Shown here: positions 24,484 through 31,950 of the stretch, one piece after another
Layout: every line of letters starts with the position of its first letter
Numbering within the stretch: the stretch's first letter is position 1
Assembly: GCF_028368975.1 (NCBI RefSeq)
Contig: NZ_JAQNDM010000002.1
Coordinates: 5,822,425-5,886,424 of the forward strand
DNA: 64,000 bases
Direction of reading: 5' to 3'
Origin: Stigmatella ashevillena
Lineage (GTDB): Bacteria > Myxococcota > Myxococcia > Myxococcales > Myxococcaceae
The notes under the pieces: model-generated
The model's database searches: none
Seen by the model: the letters and a program-made list of their open reading frames with translations, nothing else
Told to the model about the DNA's origin: nothing
Program-made: the position numbers and the translations under genes

Positions 24484-26280
24484 TTAGGGCCACCACCGGA
24501 CGGCCGTGATGGTCCACTCTTTGGGCAGGCGGGCGCGGCCTGGCTTGGAGCCGTCGTCCTTGGGGGTGAGTCCCGACCTGTCACCCATGACGAAGCAGAC
24601 GGGAACACGGCGCCCATCCGGAAACAATGCCTCGGTGTACCGGCCATACACGGCGTCCCTCCCCTCCTTGTTCAGACCTTCCGTCCAGAGCTGCCCATAG
24701 AGGAGGGTGCCCTCGGGAAGAGGGCCCGTCCAATCGTACTTGATCACGCGGCTGACGATTTTCCCCGACTGATAGACCCCGCGCTCGTTCGGTTCGCCCG
24801 GTTGATTGATGTCGATGATGAGGGCGTAGTCCTTGTGGAAGAGATCCAATGCCTCCATGCCCTGGATCACCTCCCGAGGGCAGCCTTCGGACGGAGGCCT
24901 CACTTGGGCCGCGGGGCAGCCCAAGCTGAAAGTGGCACACAACCAGGTGAGAACGGCCTTGCCAGACCGGGAGTTGTTGAGGGTGGACACGAACGCGTTT
25001 CCTTTCGCTGAGAGAACAGCCGGTGGATGGGGAACGAACCTCCACCACCCTACGGCGAGGAGGGTCAGTCCCAACAGGCAGGACCCTGCTACCAGAGCGG
25101 CTCTCCGCTGCATCTTTTTGCGTCGGGCTTCCTTCTCCTCCGCTAAAACCACCTGGGCTTCGATCTCCCGGGTCAGGAAGGAAAGTTGCTCCAAGGCCTG
25201 TTCTTGGGAGCGCTCTTCCTCCTTCTGAGGCGGTGCCTCCCGGGCCCTGCGCTCGGCTTCCTGCTTCTGGAGGCGGCGCTCCTCGACCTCGTCTTGCGTC
25301 ATCGGTGCTGGCCCCTCGGGCGAATGCGCCAGCGGCACCTTCCAGGACTTCTTGGAGCGTTCCTTGGCGGCATCCCACAGTGCCTGAGAGAGCGCGCTGG
25401 CATCCACGTACCGGTCTTCGGGCCGCTTCTCCAACAACCGCATGACGATGAGACTCAAGGACTCGGGCGCTTCTGGATTGAGACGGTGCGGAGCGCGGGG
25501 GCGCACGGTCTCGATGGCCACGAGCAGCTCCTCGGTGGGCATGCCCGGGTCAAACGGCCAGCAAGCCGTGAGCGCCTCGTACATGAAGACCCCGAGCTGG
25601 TAGAGGTCCCCCGTCTTTGCCGCCTTGAACCGAGCCCCCTGCTGCCAGCGGCCTTCGCGGAGGAAGGCGACACACTCGGGTGGGAGCGCATGAGGTGTTC
25701 CGGGGGCCAGCCCTTCCGTGAGCATGGATCCACCCGGCAACCATGCGCTGCCCAGGTCCACCAGCACCGGTTTGTGGTCCGTGGGGTGGATGATGATGTG
25801 CTCGCTCTTCAAGTCCCGGATGAGGATGCCGTGACGGTGCAGTTGGGCCACCACGCGCACCACCTCGATGAAGATGTCCACGAGCTGGGCGGCGGAAGGG
25901 TGGGTGCGCTTGCGCCAGGTGTGGAAGGGCTCGCCGGGCACGTAGTCCGTGACGATGTAGAGATAGCCCTTGGAGACGTGGGGCCAACGATCCACGGCGC
26001 GCAGGTGGGGGATGCCGGGCTGGCTGGCGTTGGCCATGAGGGTGGCGGCCTCGTGGCGCATGCGCCCATCCACCTGCCTGGCTTCCTGGAGCGTTTCTTG
26101 AGTCTCCTTGTCCAGTGAAGGGGCGGGTCGCACCGCCATCTTCAGGGTGAAGAAGTCTCCGTCCCGCTCGGCCTTGAAGGCGTGGCCGAAGTTGCCACTG
26201 CCCAGAGACTCCAGGATGCGCCAGGGGCCCACGAGGTTCCCTGGTTGAAGGTGGTCGGGGTGAAAGGCGTCCGTCGTCAT
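24484..26280 (-). CDS. Transmembrane Ser/Thr kinase with degenerate catalytic loop
   Basis: A 598-residue kinase-like membrane protein. The kinase domain (about 20-300) has a glycine loop LGSGNFGHAF and lysine in FTLKMAV. The catalytic loop reads LIRDLKSEHIII, so HRD has become IRD and the metal-binding Asn is His; DFG is DLG. It may be weakly active or a pseudokinase. A charged coiled-coil (about 335-405, rich in EERR and QEAERR) leads to one TM helix (AALVAGSCLLGLTLLAVGWW) and a 180-residue C-terminal domain with three or more Cys, unlike PEGA. The DUF2381 gene ends 13 nt upstream, a pairing I associate with myxobacteria, so the two probably act together. Confidence 0.88.
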   Translation of the reverse strand: MTTDAFHPDHLQPGNLVGPWRILESLGSGNFGHAFKAERDGDFFTLKMAVRPAPSLDKETQETLQEARQVDGRMRHEAATLMANASQPGIPHLRAVDRWPHVSKGYLYIVTDYVPGEPFHTWRKRTHPSAAQLVDIFIEVVRVVAQLHRHGILIRDLKSEHIIIHPTDHKPVLVDLGSAWLPGGSMLTEGLAPGTPHALPPECVAFLREGRWQQGARFKAAKTGDLYQLGVFMYEALTACWPFDPGMPTEELLVAIETVRPRAPHRLNPEAPESLSLIVMRLLEKRPEDRYVDASALSQALWDAAKERSKKSWKVPLAHSPEGPAPMTQDEVEERRLQKQEAERRAREAPPQKEEERSQEQALEQLSFLTREIEAQVVLAEEKEARRKKMQRRAALVAGSCLLGLTLLAVGWWRFVPHPPAVLSAKGNAFVSTLNNSRSGKAVLTWLCATFSLGCPAAQVRPPSEGCPREVIQGMEALDLFHKDYALIIDINQPGEPNERGVYQSGKIVSRVIKYDWTGPLPEGTLLYGQLWTEGLNKEGRDAVYGRYTEALFPDGRRVPVCFVMGDRSGLTPKDDGSKPGRARLPKEWTITAVRWWP

Positions 26281-26293
26281 GAGCGGAGGCTCC

Positions 26294-27136
26294 CTACTGT
26301 GTTCTGAGGTTCAAGAAGAGGAGCCGCTGACCACTGGCGTCCGCCAGCTCCACGGAGAATTCTGTGCCTCGGACCCAGGGGGCCGTGGCTGCTTCCAACA
26401 CGACGAGCCCCTTTTCTCCGGGCGCCAATGATGGAGGCCTCATCTGTGCCGAGAGGACCGTTGCTGCACCGCCCCCTGCTTCGGTGAGACGCGCTTGCCC
26501 CAAAGTCCAGGGTCTCTGGTCAGGGCGGTTGAGCAGATGAAAGGTCACCAATGTCGAGCGTCCGCCTTGGAAACCCACGCCTCTCCGAAACTGGAGGCCG
26601 CGGGTCTCTGCCGAAGGCTCTTGCTCGATGATGACAATCGGGGAGGTGTCTCGGGTGAGCCACCCGGAGAGCGCGAGCCCCACCGGACCGTTCTCCTCGC
26701 ACCGGGCCTTGAGGTCCTCCACCTCGGCCGTCTTGAGGGTTAGCGCATTCAGGAGCGCCTCAGGGGTGTTCGCTCGCCGATCCACCTCCACCCTGCCATC
26801 CACCTCGGTGGGGTGGGCAACGAGTCCCAAGACGGCCTGGGAGGGCAAGGCTCTGTCCTTGAAACGGACCTTCACCACGAGCCGCTCGCTGGCACCCAGC
26901 TCGGCGGCTGGCTCCAGGTTGAGAGTGCGCTCGCCCAGGTCCACCCACTTGAACCGCGTCCGATCCACCTCCAGGGAGTCCCGCTCCAACGGGGAGTTGA
27001 ACATGAGGACCGTGATGTACCCCGGGGCCACGTGTACCTCGGGCGGGGGCTCTCCCGGTTGGGTGGGCAGGGAGACGCGCCGGTCTTGGCGCTGTCGGTG
27101 GGGCGATGGGAGCTGGGCAAAGGCCGGGGCCGCCAC
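26294..27136 (-). CDS. DUF2381 family exported protein
   Basis: A member of the myxobacterial DUF2381 family: TITVLMFNSPLERDSLEVD-like opening, LNLEPAAELGASERLVVKVRF, the Cys-containing helix VEDLKARCEENG, and the closing ATAPWVRGTEFSVELADASGQ are family-like blocks. The first canonical start is GTG at 27136, which falls inside a hydrophobic run. In-frame codons upstream encode WLTLALCLLVAAPAFAQ, a good signal peptide, and the only sensible start there is CTG at 27181, with GGAGG at 27192-27196 ten nt upstream. The true gene is therefore probably 26294-27181. It precedes the kinase gene by 13 nt and is probably periplasmic. Confidence 0.85.
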   Translation of the reverse strand: MAAPAFAQLPSPHRQRQDRRVSLPTQPGEPPPEVHVAPGYITVLMFNSPLERDSLEVDRTRFKWVDLGERTLNLEPAAELGASERLVVKVRFKDRALPSQAVLGLVAHPTEVDGRVEVDRRANTPEALLNALTLKTAEVEDLKARCEENGPVGLALSGWLTRDTSPIVIIEQEPSAETRGLQFRRGVGFQGGRSTLVTFHLLNRPDQRPWTLGQARLTEAGGGAATVLSAQMRPPSLAPGEKGLVVLEAATAPWVRGTEFSVELADASGQRLLFLNLRTQ

Positions 27137-27289
27137 CAGCAGGCAGAGGGCCAGGGTCAGCCAGGGGGTAGGTTGGACCAGGGTCGTAGAACCTCCGAGG
27201 TTGGCTACCCTAGCAAACTCGGGAGAATAGAACGTGGCGCAAGTGCTACGCTGGAGCCCCTGTTCTGTACTGTGCGCGCATGTGCGTCG

Positions 27290-27346
27290 TCACGCGTCAA
27301 CGACGTGGCGATCCTTCTTCGCGTCGATGAATGGCGCGGGGAACAT
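27290..27346 (-). pseudogene. Remnant of a PIN-domain (VapC-like) toxin
   Basis: Directly after the antitoxin stop is an 18-codon frame, MFPAPFIDAKKDRHVVDA. The first part resembles the start of PIN toxins paired with this antitoxin type (M.P..LDA), and the last part resembles their C-terminal active-site block (K.DRHV.AA). A single in-frame internal deletion would create this join. The reading rests on short motifs and could be chance. Confidence 0.45.
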
Positions 27347-27367
27347 CGCGCTTCGAGCCTGACCTGA

Positions 27368-27868
27368 CTACTTCAGTTCGGAATCGTAGCCGCCGAATTC
27401 CTGAGTCATCTGAGAGAGTTCGCGAAGACCCGCGCGCCGACCCTTGTCGCGCTTCTTCTTGAAGGTGAGCACGTCTTCAATCCTCAGCTTGCGGTGCTTG
27501 CCAGTCTTGCGGAATGGCATGAGGCCCTCGTCCAGAAGCCGTACGAGATACTGGCGAGAGACGTTGAGGAGATCGGCTGCCTGCTGAGTGGTGAGCTCGC
27601 GGCCAACCGGTACGACGGTGATTGAATCCCCCCGCGCCATGATCTCTGCCACGCGCTCAAGAACATAGAAGACCGACTCTGGGAGCGGGATGGTCTCTCC
27701 CTTGGGACCGACAAGCTGGCACTTGGGGGCTCGTCTCCTTGGCGGGTGAATCATCCCCGCGAGGGCCTTGGACAGCGCGACGACCTGCGCCTGCTGCTCG
27801 GGCGGAGCGGCGACCGGAGTCATCCGGCGGATGAGGTCTTCCATCGTGTGGGCGGCTGCGGATTGCAA
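27368..27868 (-). CDS. Helix-turn-helix antitoxin (VapB-type partner of PIN toxins)
   Basis: A 166-residue DNA-binding protein of the excisionase/HTH_17 type used as antitoxin with PIN-domain toxins. The central block GETIPLPESVFYVLERVAEIMARGDSI precedes the HTH (LTTQQAADLLNVSRQYLVRLLDEGLMPFRKTGKHRKLRIEDVL), then a basic helix KKKRDKGRR and an acidic tail ending GGYDSELK that would wrap the toxin. The TTG at 27868 is the likely start, with GGAGG 7 nt upstream; an ATG at 27844 lacks a ribosome site. The gene lies 19 nt after the duplicated-domain gene. The expected toxin gene is missing; only a remnant follows. Confidence 0.85.
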   Translation of the reverse strand: MQSAAAHTMEDLIRRMTPVAAPPEQQAQVVALSKALAGMIHPPRRRAPKCQLVGPKGETIPLPESVFYVLERVAEIMARGDSITVVPVGRELTTQQAADLLNVSRQYLVRLLDEGLMPFRKTGKHRKLRIEDVLTFKKKRDKGRRAGLRELSQMTQEFGGYDSELK

Positions 27869-27887
27869 AGAGGAACCTCCAACCAAG

Positions 27888-28472
27888 TCAGTTCTCGGTC
27901 TCGCCTGGGTGCTCCGGCATCGCTGCCATGGAGGTGGGGTAGAACGCGCGGAGGTTGATCCTGTGGTGATACACAACGAGGTAGGGCTCGCCTGCGATTT
28001 GAATGAAGACTTGGCGCGGCGGTTCAGGCTGATGGTTGAGCCAAGCTCCGGCTTCCTCGCGCGTGTCGAAGGTGGCCACGGGCGCAGGGATGCCGTCACG
28101 GATCATGTCCGCAAGATAGAACTCAAGAACAGGGTGAGAGATGAGCCTGCGGCGATTGAGTTCGGGAACATGCATGACCACGTGGTATTCGCCTGCAATG
28201 AGGACATAGGCGAGATGCGGTGGCCTGGGATGTCCTTTCAGCCAGGCATCCGCCTCCTCGCGCGTCTTGAAGGCTTCTATCGCCAGAGGAGGAGCCTTGG
28301 CATCGAGGCTGTTGCGATAGTCTTCGAAATCAAGGGATTGACCAGTCGCGGCGATGAACTTGAGCGCATCCATGGCGGCCAGGAACCGTTCTTTCTCTTC
28401 CGTGGATTGAGCTGATTCCCGGAGGCGCCCAAGGAGCTCCTGTGATTCAAGGGAGAGTTCTCCTATTTTCAT
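27888..28472 (-). CDS. Duplicated-domain protein paired with upstream lipoprotein
   Basis: Not a named family. The 194-residue soluble protein begins with a helical region (ELSLESQELLGRLRESAQSTEEKERFLAAMDALKFI) and then holds two copies of a ~55-residue unit: AFKTREEADAWLKGHPRPP, AYVLIAGEYHVVMH, RRRLISHP and, 58 residues on, TFDTREEAGAWLNHQPEPP, VFIQIAGEPYLVVYH, LRAFYP. There is no signal or TM segment. The start ATG overlaps the stop of the lipoprotein gene by 4 nt (ATGA), with AGGGG upstream, so the two are translationally coupled. A role as cytoplasmic partner or immunity factor for the lipoprotein is an inference from the coupling. Confidence 0.8.
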   Translation of the reverse strand: MKIGELSLESQELLGRLRESAQSTEEKERFLAAMDALKFIAATGQSLDFEDYRNSLDAKAPPLAIEAFKTREEADAWLKGHPRPPHLAYVLIAGEYHVVMHVPELNRRRLISHPVLEFYLADMIRDGIPAPVATFDTREEAGAWLNHQPEPPRQVFIQIAGEPYLVVYHHRINLRAFYPTSMAAMPEHPGETEN

Positions 28473-29107
28473 GGTGATGCCCCTGCCATGTAAGAATCAG
28501 ACTCGATCGCGGGAGTTGCCAAGAGCACCGCTGGGGCGAGAATGACGAGCCCCGCGCCTGCAGAAATCACGATGAACGCCACCCCAGCGATAATGACCAC
28601 AGTTCCGGTCAGAATCAGTGTGCGGTGACGCTTCACCCAGTCCACAGCTGTGTCTACGGCCGTGAACTCCTGAGGCTCAAGGTCCTGCAATTGAGCGCAG
28701 TCAAGGTACGGCTGCATGCACTTGTCATTGCAATACGCTTCCTTTCCGCCGAGCCCTCTTCCTCTTGACGTGATGTGCCCAAGTCCTCTTGGAAGTGAGC
28801 GACTCATGCACTCTCGGATACATTCGCGGTTTTCCTCGTCGCAGTCGCGCTTTCGGCCCGTCGCGAGCACGATATTCCGCGCTGCACCGCGCGAACGCGA
28901 AAGAGGTTCGTATTGCGAAAGGTCGACTTCCTTGGTTTGACGCCAGGAATGGATGGTTCTTCCGTCGGGAAGATCCTGGATGAAGAGTACGGACCGGCGG
29001 AGTACTTCATCGCTGACAGGAGCGTTGTAACGGGTGGATCCGCACGAAATGGCCAGTGCGCTGAAAAGCAAGACAGTCAGCTTTGCTAAAATCGTGGTGC
29101 TCCCCAT
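28469..29107 (-). CDS. Cys-rich lipoprotein with C-terminal hydrophobic helices
   Basis: A 212-residue predicted lipoprotein. The signal (LTVLLFSALAISCGS) has the lipid Cys near residue 22. The middle holds paired cysteines (RDCDEENRECIRECM, then YCNDKCMQPYLDC). The C-terminal third reads AVDTAVDWVKRHRTLILTGTVVIIAG and continues with a Gly/Ala-rich hydrophobic stretch of about 35 residues that could span or insert into a membrane, ending SDSYMAGASP. Myxobacteria encode many lipoproteins of this general design, some with toxin domains after the hydrophobic part; none is visible here. The ribosome site is weak. It is the first gene of a three-gene unit. Confidence 0.8.
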   Translation of the reverse strand: MGSTTILAKLTVLLFSALAISCGSTRYNAPVSDEVLRRSVLFIQDLPDGRTIHSWRQTKEVDLSQYEPLSRSRGAARNIVLATGRKRDCDEENRECIRECMSRSLPRGLGHITSRGRGLGGKEAYCNDKCMQPYLDCAQLQDLEPQEFTAVDTAVDWVKRHRTLILTGTVVIIAGVAFIVISAGAGLVILAPAVLLATPAIESDSYMAGASP

Positions 29108-29147
29108 GTGCGAGTCCGTGTTCGCCGTATCGTGTTCCTTTCTGCGA

Positions 29148-29167
29148 TGGCTGCTGTCTAGCAGCCA
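29148..29167 (-). terminator. Hairpin terminator after epoxide hydrolase operon
   Basis: TGGCTGCT and AGCAGCCA pair perfectly around a GTCT loop, about 40 nt past the stop at 29208 on the minus strand. Confidence 0.65.
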
Positions 29168-29207
29168 GGCACACTCCGGTCTATGGGCACGAGGGCTGAA
29201 GAGCGTG

Positions 29208-30350
29208 TCACCTCAGAGGACGAAAGCCGTCCCGTAATTCGCGCACGAAGAGTCCGGGTTGCTCGAAGGCTGCGAAGTGGCCGCCCTTGTCGACTTCGTT
29301 CCAGTGAATGAGCTGGGGATAAGCCTGCTTGGCCCAGCTCTTCGGAGCACGGTAGATGTCTCGCGGGAACACCGACGCGGCCACTGGCAGCTCAATCCTG
29401 CCACCGGCGAAGCTGCTCGGGCTGTTCTCCAAATAGTAGCGGGCGGAGGAGGCGCCAGTATTCGTGAGCCAGTAGAGCGTGATGTTGTCGAGCATCTCGT
29501 CCAGTGACAAAGCGCTCTCTGGTTCGCCGGTGTTGTCGGTCCATGCATGGAACTTCTCGTAGATCCAGGCGGCTTGACCCACTGGTGAATCGGCCAGGGC
29601 GTAGCCCAGGGTTTGGGGCCGGGTCGAGTGCATGTGCGAGAACCCGCCGCCATCGCCGCCGAACGCCAAGGCGCCTTCCACCGCGCGCTTCTCTTCGGCG
29701 GACAGGCCCTCGGACGGAATCTGCTCGGGGAAGACCAGCGGCCAGTTGAGGTGAATGCCGGCCAGGCCGCTCGGCTTGAGGTGCCCCAGCACCGTGGTGA
29801 CGGCGGCGCCCCAGTCACCGCCTTGCGCCACCCAGCGCGAGTAGCCGAGCCGCCGCATCAGCTCGCCCCAGGCCTGGGCGGTGCGCGGCGCGTTCCAGCC
29901 CCGTCCGGTCGGCTTGTCGGAGAAGCCATAGCCTGGCAACGACGGCACGACCACGTGGAAGGCCTCCTCGGCCTTGCCGCCGAACGCCGTGGGATCGGTG
30001 AGAGGCGCGATGACCTTCAGGAACTCGAAGATCGATCCGGGCCAACCGTGCGTGAGCAAGATGGGCAGGGCCTTCTCGTGCTTCGAGCGCACATGCAGGA
30101 AGTGAATGCCCAGTCCGTCGATCTCGGTCCGGAATTGGGGAAACGCGTTGAGTTGTGCTTCCGCGCGGCGCCAGTCATACCGGCTGTGCCAGTGCTCCAC
30201 CAATGCTTGCAGTTTCGACAAGGGGACGCCCTGCGACCAGCCGGGGGCCGTCTCTTGCTCCGGCCAGCGCGTGGCCTTCAGCCTGTTCCGGAGGTCGGTG
30301 AGCGCGCTGTCTGCGATGGCCACGCGAAAGGGAGTGATGGGATGGGTCAT
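29208..30350 (-). CDS. Epoxide hydrolase, alpha/beta fold with EHN domain
   Basis: Hydrolyses epoxides to diols in the cytoplasm; 380 residues. The N-terminal EHN domain is seen in FRVAIADSALTDLRNRLKATRWP and WHSRYDWRRAEAQLNAFPQF. The alpha/beta hydrolase core has the oxyanion motif HGWPGS (H101), the nucleophile in GGDWGAAV (D179) and the catalytic His in GGHFAAFEQP. The lid region carries the conserved tyrosine (ITLYWLTN). ATG at 30350 is taken as start; the ribosome site is weak, and an in-frame ATG lies at 30377. It follows the enoyl-CoA hydratase gene by 23 nt, in an operon divergent from a TetR regulator. Confidence 0.93.
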   Translation of the reverse strand: MTHPITPFRVAIADSALTDLRNRLKATRWPEQETAPGWSQGVPLSKLQALVEHWHSRYDWRRAEAQLNAFPQFRTEIDGLGIHFLHVRSKHEKALPILLTHGWPGSIFEFLKVIAPLTDPTAFGGKAEEAFHVVVPSLPGYGFSDKPTGRGWNAPRTAQAWGELMRRLGYSRWVAQGGDWGAAVTTVLGHLKPSGLAGIHLNWPLVFPEQIPSEGLSAEEKRAVEGALAFGGDGGGFSHMHSTRPQTLGYALADSPVGQAAWIYEKFHAWTDNTGEPESALSLDEMLDNITLYWLTNTGASSARYYLENSPSSFAGGRIELPVAASVFPRDIYRAPKSWAKQAYPQLIHWNEVDKGGHFAAFEQPGLFVRELRDGFRPLR

Positions 30351-30373
30351 GGAAAGTCTTTCAGGCAGGGAGG

Positions 30374-31210
30374 TCATGGGGTGGATGAGCCGAGTTGTCC
30401 AAGGTGGTGACCGAGCCGCAGCTCGAAATCCCGGGGTTGGGCGGCGGAAAGCTCGCGTGCCTTGGCGCCACGTGTCCGGGCACCGGGCCAATGGAGCGCC
30501 GAGAAGAAGGTCGTCTGGGTTTCCAGCAGGTCCGCGGCTGACGGCAGGCCGGTCCGGTTGACGAGCCGCTTGGCCTCGCCCAGGGCCTGGGCATCGAAGG
30601 ACGCGATACGCCGCGCGAAGGTGTCGACGAATGCATCCAACTCCGCATCTGGGACGGCCCGGTTGATCCAGCCGTAGCGTTCGGCCGTGGAGGCGTCGAA
30701 GTCATCGCCGCCCAGGACGATCTCCAAGGCACGCGCCCGGCCCACCAGCCGAGGCAACCGCTCCAGGGCGCCTCCGCCCGGAATGATGCCAGCGGGCACC
30801 TCCGGCTGGCCGAAGAGGGCTTTCTCCAGGCTCGCGAAGCGGAGATCACACGCCAGCGTGAATTCACTCCCGGCGCCGCGTGCCCGCCCTCGAACCGAGG
30901 CAATGCTGACGACACGCGTCTGCGACAGGCGGGTGGTCAGGTCGATCCAGGTGGGCAGCCCCGTGGGACCGGGAGCGACGGGCGTCTCGGCGGCACGCGA
31001 CAGGTCATAGCGCGCCAGATAGAAGTCGGGATTGGCGCTGTCGAACACGACAACCTTCAGATGCGGATCCGCCTCTATCTGGCCCACGAGTTGCTGCAAT
31101 TGCGTGAGGGTATCCGGGTCCACCAGGTTGATCGGTGGATGGCGGAACGTGACGCGCCAGTACGCCTCCGTCACGCGGGCAATGTCCAATTGAGTCAATG
31201 CAGAAGTCAT
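30374..31210 (-). CDS. Enoyl-CoA hydratase/isomerase family protein
   Basis: A 278-residue crotonase-fold protein. The core is visible as VTFRHPPINLVDPDTLTQL, the oxyanion hole regions NPDFYLARYDLS and ASVRGRARGAGSEFTLACDLRFAS, and FGQPEVPAGIIPGGGALERLPRLVG. The first catalytic Glu of classical hydratases is replaced in the helix after the GAGSE turn, and the second Glu position reads PAGIIPGGG, so it may not hydrate enoyl-CoA. GAGG lies 8 nt before the ATG. It is the first gene of the TetR-controlled operon with the epoxide hydrolase, which suggests detoxification or turnover of a hydrophobic compound. Confidence 0.9.
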   Translation of the reverse strand: MTSALTQLDIARVTEAYWRVTFRHPPINLVDPDTLTQLQQLVGQIEADPHLKVVVFDSANPDFYLARYDLSRAAETPVAPGPTGLPTWIDLTTRLSQTRVVSIASVRGRARGAGSEFTLACDLRFASLEKALFGQPEVPAGIIPGGGALERLPRLVGRARALEIVLGGDDFDASTAERYGWINRAVPDAELDAFVDTFARRIASFDAQALGEAKRLVNRTGLPSAADLLETQTTFFSALHWPGARTRGAKARELSAAQPRDFELRLGHHLGQLGSSTP

Positions 31211-31283
31211 CGCGCGAACCTCAGAACATCGTGTTGTTGTTCGTGACGGGGTAAGAGGGTGTGTGGGCCCAAGGAGCCCTAGG

Positions 31284-31331
31284 AGGATGACGACCGTCAT
31301 CTTCTTTAATGAAGATGATGGTTATCATCCT
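31284..31331. promoter_or_regulatory. 48-bp double-dyad operator between TetR gene and operon
   Basis: Two palindromes, ATGACGACCGTCAT (31287-31300) and GATGATGGTTATCATC (31314-31329), sit symmetrically about the centre TTTAAT. The 21-bp arms 31284-31304 and 31311-31331 are themselves reverse complements with three mismatches. It lies 74 nt upstream of the operon start and 35 nt upstream of the TetR start, the expected place for autoregulation and operon repression. Confidence 0.75.
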
Positions 31332-31365
31332 CAGAGTCAAGCCCTCAGTGAGAGGAGTCTTTCGG

Positions 31366-31941
31366 ATGGGTCATTCGCGGGCAGACAAGGCAGAGAGTCA
31401 CGAGCGCATCGTGAAGGTGGCGGCGGACCGGTTCCGCGAGGCTGGCATTGACGGGATTGGGGTGGCCGACCTCATGAAGGACGCCGGGCTGAGCCACGGC
31501 GGCTTCTACCGGCACTTCGAGTCGCGGGAGGATCTCGTGGCGGAAGCGATCGAGTGCGCGCTGGAGGACGGCGGCCGGCGGGTGACCGAGGCCTTGAAGC
31601 GCGGCAAGGTTCCCTCCTTGGCGGCGCTGGTGGATGCGTATCTCAGCACCGCGCACCGGGACACCCTGGCCACGAGCTGTGCCGTGGCGTCGCTGGCCGG
31701 AGATGTCGCTCGGAGCAATGACCGAGCGCGGGCCGCCTATTCGCGTCAGGTGGAGGAGTACCTCGGCCTGCTCGGCCAGTTGATGGCGAAGGAACCCTCC
31801 GAAGCGGTGAGGGCCAAGGCCATCTCCACCCTGAGCACGTTGGTGGGAGCGGTGGCGATGGCCCGGGCCGTCAACGACGAGAAGCTGTCCTTGGAGATCC
31901 TCAAGACGGCGGCCGAGGCATTGAAGTCGCGCCTCGGTTGA
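31366..31941 (+). CDS. TetR family transcriptional regulator
   Basis: A 191-residue one-component regulator. The N-terminal HTH is RIVKVAADRFREAGIDGIGVADLMKDAGLSHGGFYRHFESREDLVAEAI, a textbook TetR domain; the C-terminal ligand-binding domain includes CAVASLAGDVARSNDRARAAY and a single Cys. GAGGAG precedes the ATG at 31366. It is divergent from the enoyl-CoA hydratase/epoxide hydrolase operon and a double-dyad operator lies between them, so it most likely represses both and responds to a substrate of the enzymes. An upstream in-frame ATG at 31309 lies inside the operator and is rejected. It converges on the GH3 gene. Confidence 0.94.
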   Translation: MGHSRADKAESHERIVKVAADRFREAGIDGIGVADLMKDAGLSHGGFYRHFESREDLVAEAIECALEDGGRRVTEALKRGKVPSLAALVDAYLSTAHRDTLATSCAVASLAGDVARSNDRARAAYSRQVEEYLGLLGQLMAKEPSEAVRAKAISTLSTLVGAVAMARAVNDEKLSLEILKTAAEALKSRLG

Positions 31942-31950
31942 TCCGCGGCG

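Noticed and set aside
28469-29107. Assignment of the Cys-rich lipoprotein to the SitA (TIGR02269) toxin family
   Set aside because: The Cys pattern and the hydrophobic C-terminus differ from what I recall of SitA, and no toxin domain is present; I keep only the general similarity.
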